Source: JABDKJ01 sp039028335
Lineage (GTDB): Bacteria; Bacteroidota; Bacteroidia; Flavobacteriales_D; JABDKJ01
DNA: 53,924 nucleotides
NCBI GenBank assembly: GCA_039028335.1
Contig: JBCCIF010000008.1
Coordinates: 1-53,924 of the forward strand
Direction: 5' to 3'
Made by a program: the position numbers and the translations under genes. This document shows, piece by piece, positions 24,774 to 33,953 of the stretch; position 1 is the stretch's first letter, and every line of letters begins with the position of its first letter. A model generated the notes under the pieces. It was not told where the DNA came from and did not search any database. It saw only the letters and a list, made by a program, of their open reading frames with translations.

Positions 24774-27023
24774 TTGCTTTATAAATCTCTTTAAGACCTG
24801 TTCGGTTCCGAGTTGGAGACGAACTATATAAATTCCTTCTGCTAAGGCAGAAATATCGATTATGCCCGGACTTTTATAGGGTTCATGATACAGTCTTTTG
24901 CCATCAATTGAATAAATCTCGACTCGATCGATCGAATTTGCAAGGCTTTCAATAATAATTTCGTTCTGTGCAGGATTGGGATAGAGCAAAATCCGGTTTT
25001 CGGCCTTCTCTTGAATTTCTTCTATATTAACCACAAAGCTTCCGTAAAACTGCACTCCTCCTGACTCATTGCCTGTAATAAGATCGTATTTACCATCATC
25101 ATTGATGTCAAACATTGCTAAAGATCCAAAGGTTCCTAAATGAAGTCCGTACAAATTGCCGTCAATTAAGTTAAAATCACCGTTTAAATTAGAACTGATT
25201 CCATCATAGTGGAGTATGGAACCTTCATTATTTGCAACTAACATTTCTGTATTTCCTGAATTTTTGAAAAGGAAGGGAACACTATTTCCTACCGTGTCAC
25301 CATCTGAATCTACATGGAAATTTCCTACTGAATCTTTTACGAGCTCAAAATTAAAATTGCTGTTTGTTCCTATGTTTTCATAGTAATTGACATTGCCGTT
25401 TCTTTCTCCAACGAATAAATCCAAGTCGTTATCATCGTCAATGTCGAATAACTGAGGTGTAACCCATTGGCCTGGATCCAAATCTTCTCCATCTGAACCT
25501 GATATTTGCAACTGCCCTATTTCAAAATTCGCTGTGTTTCCTGCTCCCGCTGTGTTCCTGAAAAAATGATGTTTGCCATCCTTATTGCCCAAGATCATAT
25601 CTTCATCTCCATCTCCATCCAAATCTCCAAATGTGGGATAAAGCGATTCACCTAAACTCAATTGTGAAAGCGAAGCATAATCTTCGTCAATAAGTGTAAA
25701 AATTGGATCGGTTTGAGTGCCCGTATTTTCGAATAGATAAAGACTTGATTGATATTCTGATGAAGTTGTTTGATATAATCCACGATTCGAAAGAATGAGA
25801 TCCATTAAACCATCGGCATTATGGTCAAAGAAATGAGGGTATGAATTGGTGCCTATATCGATCATACTTTCCGAAACGAAGTCGTTTTGGGTAAATTGGA
25901 AATTTGGCAAATCATTTAAACCCGTATTTGTATACAACAAAACATTCTCAATATCTTCAATTCCATTTTCCTTATTGACCGTAACAACTAAATCATTGAT
26001 GCCATCATTATTTACATCTTCATAAAAAGAACTCAAAAAAGTATGCATATCAACTGGAATTCCATCAGACGGAAAACGTGTGTCAATTTGAAAAATACTG
26101 TCCGGCCCCAATGCTGATGGTCCATTATATAAGAGAGCTAAGCTGTCTGCAGTAATATCCCCAATCAGCAAATCCTTAAAGCCATTTTGATCGTAATCAA
26201 AAGCGCAAATGGTGGAACCTGCATGCAGTCCACCGGATTTCACAAAACTCCGAGGGTTTTCTACATTCACCGGACATGTCGTATCTCCCAAGCTGATTTC
26301 AGGGCTAACCGAGCTTTCAATAAAATAACCATAACATTGATTGGCCAATTCGAAATGCAGACTATCGCAAATTCCGAAATTTTCTACACTCATGTTTTGA
26401 TGGTATTCGACAACACCACTCACGTTCAAAGCAAATGTATGCACGTCCAAATCGCCATCGCCATCAAAATCGTCAATTGAAGGGATGTCAATGGAACTCA
26501 CAAAAATATTGGCCGTTGTTGGCCCTGGATCTTCGAGAGGATCTGGATCATAATAGTCATAGATACTCAAGACAATTTCTTCTTCCAGTTGAAATTGCGG
26601 CACAATTCCACTAGAGGTGTTTTTGAAAACACGAATTCCTCCAGGACGGTAGGTAAATATATCTTTTCTTCCATCGCAGTTATAGTCTCTTAATAATACC
26701 CAATCGTTTATCTCAGGCAATATGGATTCAAATTCTGGGGCGTATTCATAATAAATAGAACCGTCTTCTTCTAGTGCAGTAAAGAACATAGAGCGCTCAG
26801 AAGTACGATCGAAAATATAAAGGTCTTCCAAATCATCACCGTTCAATGACAAGGTATTGATCAAACAGGCATTGATGCCACCTGCCCAGGCATTTGGGAT
26901 AGAACTGTTGTTCAACTGGTTTTCGACCTCTATCCAATTGCTCTTATAGAGGATATTCAATTCTTGAGCTGATGAGCTGAAGATGAAGAATATGAAAACG
27001 AATAAAAATTTATCTCTAGTCAT
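24771..27023 (-). CDS. FG-GAP/VCBS-repeat surface protein with T9SS type A sorting domain
   Basis: A 750-residue secreted protein. The signal peptide ends near residue 19 (FIFSSSAQ). At least seven Ca-binding-like repeats of the FG-GAP/VCBS kind are spread along the chain (DGDGDLDVHTF, DYDQNGFKDLLIGD, DVNNDGINDLVVTV, DHNADGLMDLILS, DLDGDGDEDMILGN, DIDDDNDLDLFVGE, DINDDGKYDLITGN), as in an integrin-alpha-type beta-propeller. The last 73 residues (678-750) form a type A sorting domain: LLYPNPAQNEIIIES, then VEIYSIDGKRL and GIYIVRLQLG...KRFIKQ. It should be exported by the T9SS and anchored at the surface; a binding or adhesion role is likely. It has its own good promoter at 27076-27104. Confidence 0.9.
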   Translation of the reverse strand: MTRDKFLFVFIFFIFSSSAQELNILYKSNWIEVENQLNNSSIPNAWAGGINACLINTLSLNGDDLEDLYIFDRTSERSMFFTALEEDGSIYYEYAPEFESILPEINDWVLLRDYNCDGRKDIFTYRPGGIRVFKNTSSGIVPQFQLEEEIVLSIYDYYDPDPLEDPGPTTANIFVSSIDIPSIDDFDGDGDLDVHTFALNVSGVVEYHQNMSVENFGICDSLHFELANQCYGYFIESSVSPEISLGDTTCPVNVENPRSFVKSGGLHAGSTICAFDYDQNGFKDLLIGDITADSLALLYNGPSALGPDSIFQIDTRFPSDGIPVDMHTFLSSFYEDVNNDGINDLVVTVNKENGIEDIENVLLYTNTGLNDLPNFQFTQNDFVSESMIDIGTNSYPHFFDHNADGLMDLILSNRGLYQTTSSEYQSSLYLFENTGTQTDPIFTLIDEDYASLSQLSLGESLYPTFGDLDGDGDEDMILGNKDGKHHFFRNTAGAGNTANFEIGQLQISGSDGEDLDPGQWVTPQLFDIDDDNDLDLFVGERNGNVNYYENIGTNSNFNFELVKDSVGNFHVDSDGDTVGNSVPFLFKNSGNTEMLVANNEGSILHYDGISSNLNGDFNLIDGNLYGLHLGTFGSLAMFDINDDGKYDLITGNESGGVQFYGSFVVNIEEIQEKAENRILLYPNPAQNEIIIESLANSIDRVEIYSIDGKRLYHEPYKSPGIIDISALAEGIYIVRLQLGTEQVLKRFIKQ

Positions 27024-27075
27024 AATTTTAACCCTAAAATGCGAATCATTGATGAATAATCTCCCTTATTTATTA

Positions 27076-27104
27076 CAAAATTACGAAGAAAAAACCCTCA
27101 TCAA
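27076..27104 (-). promoter_or_regulatory. Promoter of the FG-GAP T9SS gene
   Basis: On the minus strand, TTG (27104-27102), an 18-base spacer and TAATTTTG (27083-27076) match the Bacteroidota consensus closely. The leader is about 46 bases. It is divergent from the secDF promoter in the 266-base gap 27024-27289, the longest gene-free stretch of the window; I see nothing else in that gap except the hairpin at 27189. Confidence 0.65.
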
Positions 27105-27160
27105 TTAACTGTAAATAAAGCATTAACAAAGATTGTCTCAAAATCTGATATTCTATTCGC

Positions 27161-27187
27161 TTGAATAGCTTATAAAAGCTATATTTG
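27161..27187 (+). promoter_or_regulatory. Promoter of secDF
   Basis: TTG (27161-27163) and TATATTTG (27180-27187) are separated by 16 bases, one short of the usual range. Transcription should begin around 27190-27194, giving a leader of nearly 100 bases. Confidence 0.55.
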
Positions 27188-27188
27188 C

Positions 27189-27206
27189 GCTCGAATTTTT
27201 TCGAGC
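27189..27206 (+). other. Perfect hairpin at the 5' end of the secDF leader
   Basis: GCTCGAA-TTTT-TTCGAGC is a perfect 7-bp stem with a 4-base loop, placed immediately after the -7 element and so at or within the first bases of the transcript. It is not followed by a T-run and is therefore not a terminator. It could be an RNA-stabilising 5' hairpin or, as DNA, an operator at the transcription start. Confidence 0.45.
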
Positions 27207-27289
27207 TGCAACCTTTTCCTTAAATAATTGTAAAACAAAAGATTAACAAAGGAAAAATACAACTCGAACCGAATTAAATTAATACATAA

Positions 27290-30200
27290 ATGCAGAACAG
27301 AAGCGCCATTTGGGTTTTTACGATACTCTTAGCTATTGCAGCACTTTATTCATTGTCATTTACCTACTTCACTGGACAATACGAGAAAGAGAGAGATGTC
27401 TTTGTAGAAGAAAAATTGAAAACGGAAGCGTATATAGATTCTACCGAGCAAAAAAGAAAGGACTTATTTGAAGATGAGTACGATAAAGAATATGGAGAAG
27501 ATCCATTAGTCCCAATAATGGGAACTTCTTACAATCGTGCAAAGCAAGACGAGCTGAAGAAAGGACTTGATTTAGAAGGAGGATTCAGCGCAGTTATAGA
27601 ATTATCTATTTCTGATTTAGTTAGAGAATTGGCAGGAAATCCCGATGAAGAATTTAACAAAGTAATTGACCGTGCTGTTGAAATGCAAAGAGAGGCAGAA
27701 GATGACTTTGTAACGCTATTTGAACGTGCATGGAATGAAATTCAGCCGGATAAGAAAATGATTTCCAATTTTCACTCTCAAGATAATAAGGAGTTTTTTC
27801 CTTTAGACCTTGAGGATAATGGAGACTTGGTAGAAGTTTTAAGGCAGCAGGCTAATGGTGCAATTGACAATGCGGAGAATATAATCCGCGCACGTGTTGA
27901 TAAATATGGGGTTGTACAACCTACGATTCAGAAACAAGCCTTTTCGGGCAGAATCTTGGTTGAATTGCCTGGAGTTTCAGATAAGGAGCGATTCAGAAAA
28001 TTATTGAGAGCAACTGCGAACCTGGAATTTTGGAAGACATTTAGGTTTTTGGATTTTCAAAATGCCTTGGGAGATGTAAACAGAGTTGCCGCTGAAAAAT
28101 TGGGATTGGAAAACGAGGAGCCAGAAATAGACCCCAATGCCACATGGGATGTGAATGATCCAACGACCTATACAGTAAATGGTCAAGATACAATATATAT
28201 ACCACCTGTTGCGGAAACGACTACTGTAAATGCTTTGTTTGGTGATTTAATTAAAGATCAAAGTTTGATTAACCCAAATGATGAAGGAGAATCCTGGGAA
28301 GGAGGATGTGTCTGGGGATATGTAAATGAGGCTGACAGGAAACAAGTAATGGAATTGTTGAATGATCCTGAAATTCGAAATTACCTTGAGCCCGAGTCGC
28401 GTTTGAAATTTGCTTGGTCCAATTTACCTAAAGCTGATGGCAGATTCGCATTGTATGGTTTAAAGATTGATTCAGAAGATGGAGAAGCTGCATTAGATGG
28501 AAAAGTGGTAATTAATGCTAGTCAGGATTTTGATCCTTATACTTCAGAAGTTCTGGTTTCGTTGACCATGAATTCTGATGGCGCAGCAAAGTGGTCAGAA
28601 ATCACAGAGGAGGCTGCAAAAGATAACAGGGCTCAAGTAGCCATAGCGATGGATGGAGATATCTATTCAGCCCCAAGTGTAAATGAAAAGATTCCAAGTG
28701 GTAGATCAAGTATTACGATTGGAGGTCAAAACAAACAAGAAGCTATTCAAGAAGGTATTGATTTGTCGAATCTTTTAAAAGCAGGATCCCTTCCAGCTCG
28801 AGCGGATATTGTCAATGAACAAATTGTCGGATCAACGATCGGAAAAGAGAATATCCAAAAAGGAATTACATCATTCATTATTGCATTGTGTTTGATTTTA
28901 GTGTATATGTTCTTGTATTACAAAGGAGCAGGTTTAGCTGCTGATATAGCTTTGATTGCAAACTTGTTTTTCTTAATGGGTGCCTTGGCTTCTATCCATG
29001 CAGCTTTAACGCTTCCCGGAATTGCAGGTATCATCCTGACAATAGGTATGTCTGTTGATGCCAACGTGCTTATTTTCGAAAGAGTAAAAGAAGAATTGCG
29101 CGCAGGAGCAGGTCTGCAAGCAGCAATGAAAAAAGGATACAATAAAGCCTATTCAGCCATTGTCGATGCCAATGTGACGACATTCTTAACGGCTGTGATT
29201 TTATTCGTATTGGGAAGTGGGCCGATCAAAGGTTTCGCAACGACCCTTATGATAGGTATATTTACGTCACTCTTTACTGCCATTTTCATAACGCGTATGA
29301 TTTTTAGCTGGAGATCTGAAGCTAAAAAGCCCGTTACCTTCTTTTGGAATTATTCGAAAGACCTATTTTCTAATACGAACTTTAATTTCGTTGGTAGAAG
29401 AAAAGTATTCTATGGTGTTTCAGCAGTATTGATTGGAATAGGAATTGGTTCTTTGTTTACTTCCGGATTGGATTTAGGAGTTGATTTTGATGGAGGTCGA
29501 AAGTATGTGATCAACTTCCAAGAAAATGTTGAGGATCAAAAAATTGAAGAATTAAGAAATTCTTTAGGGGTAGTCTTTACTGAGAACGGCAATATTCAAA
29601 ACCCAACAATCAAAAGAATTGGAACAATAGGAAAGAGCCTTGAAATTACGACCAAGTATTTGATTAATGATAACAGCGAAAATGTCGACAATTTAGTTGA
29701 TAATACGCTTTTTAAAGGTTTACAAGATAGTGGATTGTCTTTCGATAAGGAAAGTGATGTAGAGTCTAATAAAGTTGATCCAACTATTTCAGACGGATTC
29801 AAGCAGCAAGCAACACTTGCTGTTATCGTTTCGCTATTGATTATCTTTCTCTATATCGCATTGCGATTTAGAAAATGGCAATATGGTCTTGGTGCAATTA
29901 TAGCGATGACACATGATGTTTTAATTGTATTAGGCTTGTTCTCTATTGGTTACAGTTTCTTTCCATTTTCGATGGAAATTGATCAGGCGTTCATCGCTGC
30001 TATTTTGACGGTTGTCGGTTATTCAATTAACGATACCGTGGTAGTCTTTGATAGAATTAGAGAATATTTGAATGAGAATAAAAAAGGTGAACCGCGAACG
30101 ATTGTGAATGCGGCATTGAATAGTACATTGAGTAGGACCTTGAATACTTCGGTTTCTACATTCATTGTATTATTGATCATATTTTTATTCGGCTCTAATA

Positions 30201-30319
30201 CCATTAAAGGGTTTACTTTTGCTTTGATGGTAGGTGTTGTAGTAGGTACCTATTCATCATTGTTTATTGCAACTCCAATAGTGGTTGATCTTACAAAGAA
30301 CCTCGGAAAAAGAAGTTGA
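27290..30319 (+). CDS. secDF: Fused protein translocase subunit SecDF
   Basis: Inner-membrane proton-driven accessory of the Sec translocon that pulls preproteins into the periplasm, the first step for all signal-peptide-bearing T9SS cargo. The 1009 residues form a single SecD-SecF fusion, the usual form in Bacteroidota. TM1 is about 8-28, a large periplasmic P1-type region follows, then the SecD membrane bundle (GMSVDANVLIFERVKEEL with the conserved Asp and Arg of the proton path). The SecF half starts near residue 700 (LDLGVDFDGGRKYVINF) with GYSINDTVVVFDRIREYL in its bundle. The ATG is the only sensible start. The long leader with a terminal hairpin suggests post-transcriptional control. 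tatA follows 32 bases after the stop. Confidence 0.96.
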   Translation: MQNRSAIWVFTILLAIAALYSLSFTYFTGQYEKERDVFVEEKLKTEAYIDSTEQKRKDLFEDEYDKEYGEDPLVPIMGTSYNRAKQDELKKGLDLEGGFSAVIELSISDLVRELAGNPDEEFNKVIDRAVEMQREAEDDFVTLFERAWNEIQPDKKMISNFHSQDNKEFFPLDLEDNGDLVEVLRQQANGAIDNAENIIRARVDKYGVVQPTIQKQAFSGRILVELPGVSDKERFRKLLRATANLEFWKTFRFLDFQNALGDVNRVAAEKLGLENEEPEIDPNATWDVNDPTTYTVNGQDTIYIPPVAETTTVNALFGDLIKDQSLINPNDEGESWEGGCVWGYVNEADRKQVMELLNDPEIRNYLEPESRLKFAWSNLPKADGRFALYGLKIDSEDGEAALDGKVVINASQDFDPYTSEVLVSLTMNSDGAAKWSEITEEAAKDNRAQVAIAMDGDIYSAPSVNEKIPSGRSSITIGGQNKQEAIQEGIDLSNLLKAGSLPARADIVNEQIVGSTIGKENIQKGITSFIIALCLILVYMFLYYKGAGLAADIALIANLFFLMGALASIHAALTLPGIAGIILTIGMSVDANVLIFERVKEELRAGAGLQAAMKKGYNKAYSAIVDANVTTFLTAVILFVLGSGPIKGFATTLMIGIFTSLFTAIFITRMIFSWRSEAKKPVTFFWNYSKDLFSNTNFNFVGRRKVFYGVSAVLIGIGIGSLFTSGLDLGVDFDGGRKYVINFQENVEDQKIEELRNSLGVVFTENGNIQNPTIKRIGTIGKSLEITTKYLINDNSENVDNLVDNTLFKGLQDSGLSFDKESDVESNKVDPTISDGFKQQATLAVIVSLLIIFLYIALRFRKWQYGLGAIIAMTHDVLIVLGLFSIGYSFFPFSMEIDQAFIAAILTVVGYSINDTVVVFDRIREYLNENKKGEPRTIVNAALNSTLSRTLNTSVSTFIVLLIIFLFGSNTIKGFTFALMVGVVVGTYSSLFIATPIVVDLTKNLGKRS

Positions 30320-30348
30320 TTTAAGACAGCTTAAAAGAGCTATATTTG
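30316..30348 (+). promoter_or_regulatory. Possible promoter of tatA overlapping its start
   Basis: TTG (30316-30318, overlapping the secDF stop) and TATATTTG (30341-30348) are 22 bases apart. The tatA ATG begins at 30352, only three bases after the -7 element, so a transcript from here would be leaderless or nearly so. Read-through from secDF is the alternative. Confidence 0.4.
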
Positions 30349-30351
30349 AAC

Positions 30352-30579
30352 ATGCTTCTTTTTATTAGCGGTCCTGAGATATTCATTATTCTTATCGGAT
30401 ATTTATTGATTTTCGGATCCAAAAGTATTCCCGGTCTTGCGAGAACCTTAGGGCGAACAGCAAGACAGGTAAAGGATGCAACGGATGAAATAAAAAGGGA
30501 TCTCAATGCTTCAGCTGGAGATATTAAAAAGGAATTTGATCAGCATAAGAAAGATTTCGAAGATTTAGGAAAAGACTAG
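30352..30579 (+). CDS. tatA: Twin-arginine translocase TatA/TatE family protein
   Basis: Pore-forming subunit of the Tat pathway, which exports folded proteins across the inner membrane. The 75 residues show the typical layout: a short N-terminus, one hydrophobic span (LLFISGPEIFIILIGYLLIF), the FG hinge (FGSKSIPGLARTLGR), an amphipathic helix, and a charged tail (about 40-75). The ATG at 30352 is preferred to the TTG at 30346, which lies within a promoter-like element. It lies close to secDF, so two inner-membrane export systems are adjacent. tatC and other tat genes are not in the window. Confidence 0.88.
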   Translation: MLLFISGPEIFIILIGYLLIFGSKSIPGLARTLGRTARQVKDATDEIKRDLNASAGDIKKEFDQHKKDFEDLGKD

Positions 30580-30771
30580 ATTTTTCTTTGTTGAGGACTT
30601 TCTTTCAGCTTCAATTCTGTTGCGATGTGTTCTAAGCATTTTTATAGTTTTATAACAAGACAAGATTACCCTTCGAACTCCTGAAGAAGTAGAATTATTC
30701 TTCAATAGCTATGCTTTAAACAATCTCAAAAAGCTTATAAACGGTCTTAAATATTTTTTCACTTTTGCATT

Positions 30772-31719
30772 ATGCCTTGGTTTTATGTCATTTTAGGACT
30801 GCTTTTTCTTCTTGCCGGTGGTGATATTTTGGTTCGCGGAGCTGTCGGTATAGCCAAGAGATTCAGATTGTCTCCATTGATTATAGGATTGACGATTGTG
30901 TCATTTGGAACATCAGCGCCTGAGTTAATGGTGTCCCTTCAGGCCGCATTAAAAGGTAATCCTGATATCGCTATAGGAAATGTTGTCGGTTCGAATATTG
31001 CGAATTTAGGATTGGTCTTGGGGCTGACGGTTATGATATTTCCAATTGTAATTGACAGGAATACATTAAGGATTGACTGGCCAGTAATGATGCTAGCGTC
31101 CTTGCTCTTTTGGTATTTCATTTCTGACAATGTGATTGATTTTACCGAGGGGTTCATATTTGTCTTAGTGCTGTCGTTTTATTTGTTTTTTCTCTTTTTT
31201 TATTCCAAGAAAACGTCTGTTGCTGATGAACCAGAGAAGCAAGAATCAGAATCTTCATGGCTTGACGGTCCGACCATTAATTTGAGCATGGTTGCCTTAG
31301 GATGTGTAGGTCTCGTTTATGGCGCAGACTTTTTAGTGAGTGGAGCATCTGACATTGCACGAAAATGGGACATTAGTGAACATGTGATTGGTGTGACCAT
31401 AGTGGCTTTTGGGACTTCGGTTCCTGAACTTGCGACTTCTTGTATAGCCGCATTCAAAAAGCAAACAGATATCTCTGTAGGTAACTTGATAGGATCAAAT
31501 ATTTTCAATGTTTTTGCAATTTTAGGAATCACATCATTGGTAACCCCTATAAACCTAGAGGATCCTGCGGTGCTTTCAAGAGACATTTATTGGATGTTAG
31601 CAATTTCATTCGCAGTTTTTCCTTTAGCCATATTTGGATTGAAATTGCAACGCTGGAAAGGCTTCCTGCTTTTTGTCGCTTATATCGTGTTTATGTATTT
31701 GATTGCCGAAAATCTATAG
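30772..31719 (+). CDS. Calcium/sodium antiporter, YrbG-type (CaCA superfamily)
   Basis: A 315-residue inner-membrane exchanger with about ten spans. The two inverted alpha-repeats that define the cation/Ca exchanger superfamily are clear: GTSAPELMVSLQAALKGNP plus GNVVGSNIANLGLVLG (about 47-88), and GTSVPELATSCIAAFKKQTD plus GNLIGSNIFNVFAILG (about 222-262). The acidic residue in each PEL motif binds the cation. A short cytoplasmic loop (KKTSVADEPEKQESES) separates the halves. The ion pair is assigned by family; some members exchange Ca2+ for Na+ or H+. The 192-base gap upstream contains only a small inverted repeat (TGAAGAA/TTCTTCA, 30682-30704) and an imperfect -7-like CACTTTTG. Confidence 0.92.
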   Translation: MPWFYVILGLLFLLAGGDILVRGAVGIAKRFRLSPLIIGLTIVSFGTSAPELMVSLQAALKGNPDIAIGNVVGSNIANLGLVLGLTVMIFPIVIDRNTLRIDWPVMMLASLLFWYFISDNVIDFTEGFIFVLVLSFYLFFLFFYSKKTSVADEPEKQESESSWLDGPTINLSMVALGCVGLVYGADFLVSGASDIARKWDISEHVIGVTIVAFGTSVPELATSCIAAFKKQTDISVGNLIGSNIFNVFAILGITSLVTPINLEDPAVLSRDIYWMLAISFAVFPLAIFGLKLQRWKGFLLFVAYIVFMYLIAENL

Positions 31720-31842
31720 GCATCAAACTAAGGTATGGAGATGTTAAATTCCAATTCTTTGCGCTTTTAATTGAGTGAAAAAAGCCCTTTGGAAGACACA
31801 AATTTTTCTATTTTAGCAGTTTAAGTATTCAAATAAGATTAA

Positions 31843-33834
31843 ATGAAGATTTTCAAACTAAGCATTCTAACGCTGTTCGTTTTTGTTTTATCCAATGTTG
31901 ACGGGCAATACGCACTGAAAAAGAAAGAGGCAGAACATTATTTCATGAAAGAAGGCTATGCGCAAGCTGCGGAAACATTTAAGCAAGCTTATGGTATGGC
32001 AAAGACTCCAGAAGAAAAGGTCGCCATGATTTTCAAAGTAGGAGATTCTTACAGAATGATGGAAGAACCTGAGCAGGCGGAAACCTGGTACAGAAGAGCA
32101 TTGAAGATTAATCTTTCGGATAATGAAGGATACTATTACTTAGGAAAGGCCTTGCAAGATCAAAATAGGTTAGATGAAGCTAAGGAGCAGTTTGAGAAGT
32201 ATAAAGAGAAGGGAGGGGATGGTTCCAAAGCCAATGCAGCCATAGCAGAGTGCGATAGGGCTGTTGACATGAGAAAGAATGCCACTCGATATGAGGTCGA
32301 GCCTATTCCTCAGCTCAACACTGAATTTTATGATTTTGGGATAGCTTTTGCGAATGAAACAAATACGAAAGTGTTGATTGGTTCTTCTAGAGAAGGTGCG
32401 ACTGGAGTTTCAGATTACGGACGAATCGATCAAAGTTGGATGGACCTATTTGAAAGTAAGCAGGACAAAAAAGGAAAGTGGAGCGAACCAGTTAGAGTAG
32501 GATCCAATGTGAATACATATGGCAATGAGGCGGCTTCTTGTTTGAATAGTGATAAGAACAGATTGTATTTCACCCGATGCTACAATGACGAAAAGAGTCA
32601 AAACCAAAAAGGATGCGATATATACGTTGCACCAGGTGCGGGTGGCAAATGGGGAACTGCAAAAGTGGTTAACTTAAAGCCCAAAGATCAACCTGAGTCA
32701 TCAGTAGGGCAGCCCAGTTTATCTAAAGATGGAAAACTTTTATTTTTTGCTTCTGATATGAAAGTCGAAGGAGCGAAAGGAGGGAAAGATCTCTACGTTT
32801 CTATCTATGATGAAGGATCAAAGTCATGGTCTCAACCTAAGAACCTTGCTTCAGTGAATACTTCTGGAGATGATATGTTCCCTTACATAAGAAATAACGG
32901 AGAATTGTATTTTTCTTCCAATGGACATTCCGGAATGGGAGGTCTGGATATTTATAAAGCTGCAAAAACAGGCGATAATGAATGGGGGAATATTGAGAAC
33001 ATGAGCTATCCGATCAATACTGCTTATAATGATTTTGCCATTATTTTCGATGGTGATGAAGAGCGCGGTTACCTTTCATCTAATCGACCTGAAGGAAAAG
33101 GATACGATGATATTTACTTCTTTACTTTACCAGCAGTGGAATTTAAGCTTGAAGCCTATGTCGTAGACAAAGAATCGGGTTCAATGATAGAAGGGGCTGA
33201 TTTGGAAGTTGTAGGTTCAGACGGAAGTTCTTATGCTTTGAAATCGGATGCCAATGGATTGGTGATGTTGGACAAGAATGGCGAAGAGGCATTTATCAAA
33301 AAAGAAGTCAATTATTCTTTGAGAGCAAGCGCACCTGATTATCTGGTGGCTACTGATCAAATTACTACGGTTGGTTTAGCAGAATCTAGAACCTTTATCA
33401 ATGAGTTTCTCTTGCAACCTGTTATTGAAGGTAAAGATATTCCAATGCGAGAAGTGCGATACGATTTTGGTAGATGGGAATTACAAGTAAATGAAGAGGT
33501 TAACTCAAAAGATTCTTTGGACTTTTTATATAATACATTAATTGAAAACCCTACGATAACCATTGAATTACAATCGCATACCGATTCAAGAGGTGGAGAT
33601 GCGGCCAATATGGAGCTTTCTCAAAAGAGAGCGCAATCTTGCGTGGACTATCTGATTTCAAAAGGAATTCCAATTGAGCGAATTATCGCAAAGGGTATGG
33701 GTGAGACGAAATTAATTTTCTCTGATGCAGAAATTAATGCCTTACCGACAGATGCTGAAAGAGAGGCAGCTCATCAGAAAAACAGACGAACAAATTTCAC
33801 CGTTCTCAATTGGGACTATGTCCCGAAAAAATAA
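31843..33834 (+). CDS. PorE-like OmpA-family protein (TPR, beta-propeller, OmpA C-terminal domain)
   Basis: A 663-residue protein with a signal peptide (ends NVDGQ). Its domain order is TPR repeats (about 25-145, FMKEGYAQAAETFKQAYGMA), a WD40/PD40-like propeller (about 160-430, with blades such as LFFASDMKVEG, ELYFSSNGHSGMGGLDIYKA and YLSSNRPEGKGYDDIYFF), a carboxypeptidase-like domain (about 435-530), and an OmpA peptidoglycan-binding domain (about 540-655, with ELQSHTDSRGGDAANMELSQ, KRAQ and NRRTNF). This is the architecture of PorE, a T9SS component thought to tether the apparatus to peptidoglycan. Bacteroidota carry several paralogues of this layout, so orthology is not certain. There is no lipobox Cys after the signal peptide. 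A strong terminator follows. Confidence 0.8.
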   Translation: MKIFKLSILTLFVFVLSNVDGQYALKKKEAEHYFMKEGYAQAAETFKQAYGMAKTPEEKVAMIFKVGDSYRMMEEPEQAETWYRRALKINLSDNEGYYYLGKALQDQNRLDEAKEQFEKYKEKGGDGSKANAAIAECDRAVDMRKNATRYEVEPIPQLNTEFYDFGIAFANETNTKVLIGSSREGATGVSDYGRIDQSWMDLFESKQDKKGKWSEPVRVGSNVNTYGNEAASCLNSDKNRLYFTRCYNDEKSQNQKGCDIYVAPGAGGKWGTAKVVNLKPKDQPESSVGQPSLSKDGKLLFFASDMKVEGAKGGKDLYVSIYDEGSKSWSQPKNLASVNTSGDDMFPYIRNNGELYFSSNGHSGMGGLDIYKAAKTGDNEWGNIENMSYPINTAYNDFAIIFDGDEERGYLSSNRPEGKGYDDIYFFTLPAVEFKLEAYVVDKESGSMIEGADLEVVGSDGSSYALKSDANGLVMLDKNGEEAFIKKEVNYSLRASAPDYLVATDQITTVGLAESRTFINEFLLQPVIEGKDIPMREVRYDFGRWELQVNEEVNSKDSLDFLYNTLIENPTITIELQSHTDSRGGDAANMELSQKRAQSCVDYLISKGIPIERIIAKGMGETKLIFSDAEINALPTDAEREAAHQKNRRTNFTVLNWDYVPKK

Positions 33835-33851
33835 GTCGACAAAAGAATTTA

Positions 33852-33880
33852 AGCCCTTTCAAAATGAAAGGGCTTTTTTT
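33852..33880 (+). terminator. Rho-independent terminator after the PorE-like gene
   Basis: A perfect 9-bp stem (AGCCCTTTC/GAAAGGGCT) with a 5-base loop and a run of seven T: a strong intrinsic terminator. Confidence 0.9.
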
Positions 33881-33953
33881 GTGAAAAAAAGCTGCTAAAT
33901 CCTATGTTCTTTATTTTTCTCTTTTTCCCAGTCTGATTAATTTCGCAGCTCAA

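Noticed and set aside
27207..27235. ECF-like -35 (TGCAACC) in the secDF leader
   Set aside because: No CGTC-type -10 follows at 14-16 bases, and a good housekeeping promoter is already present upstream.
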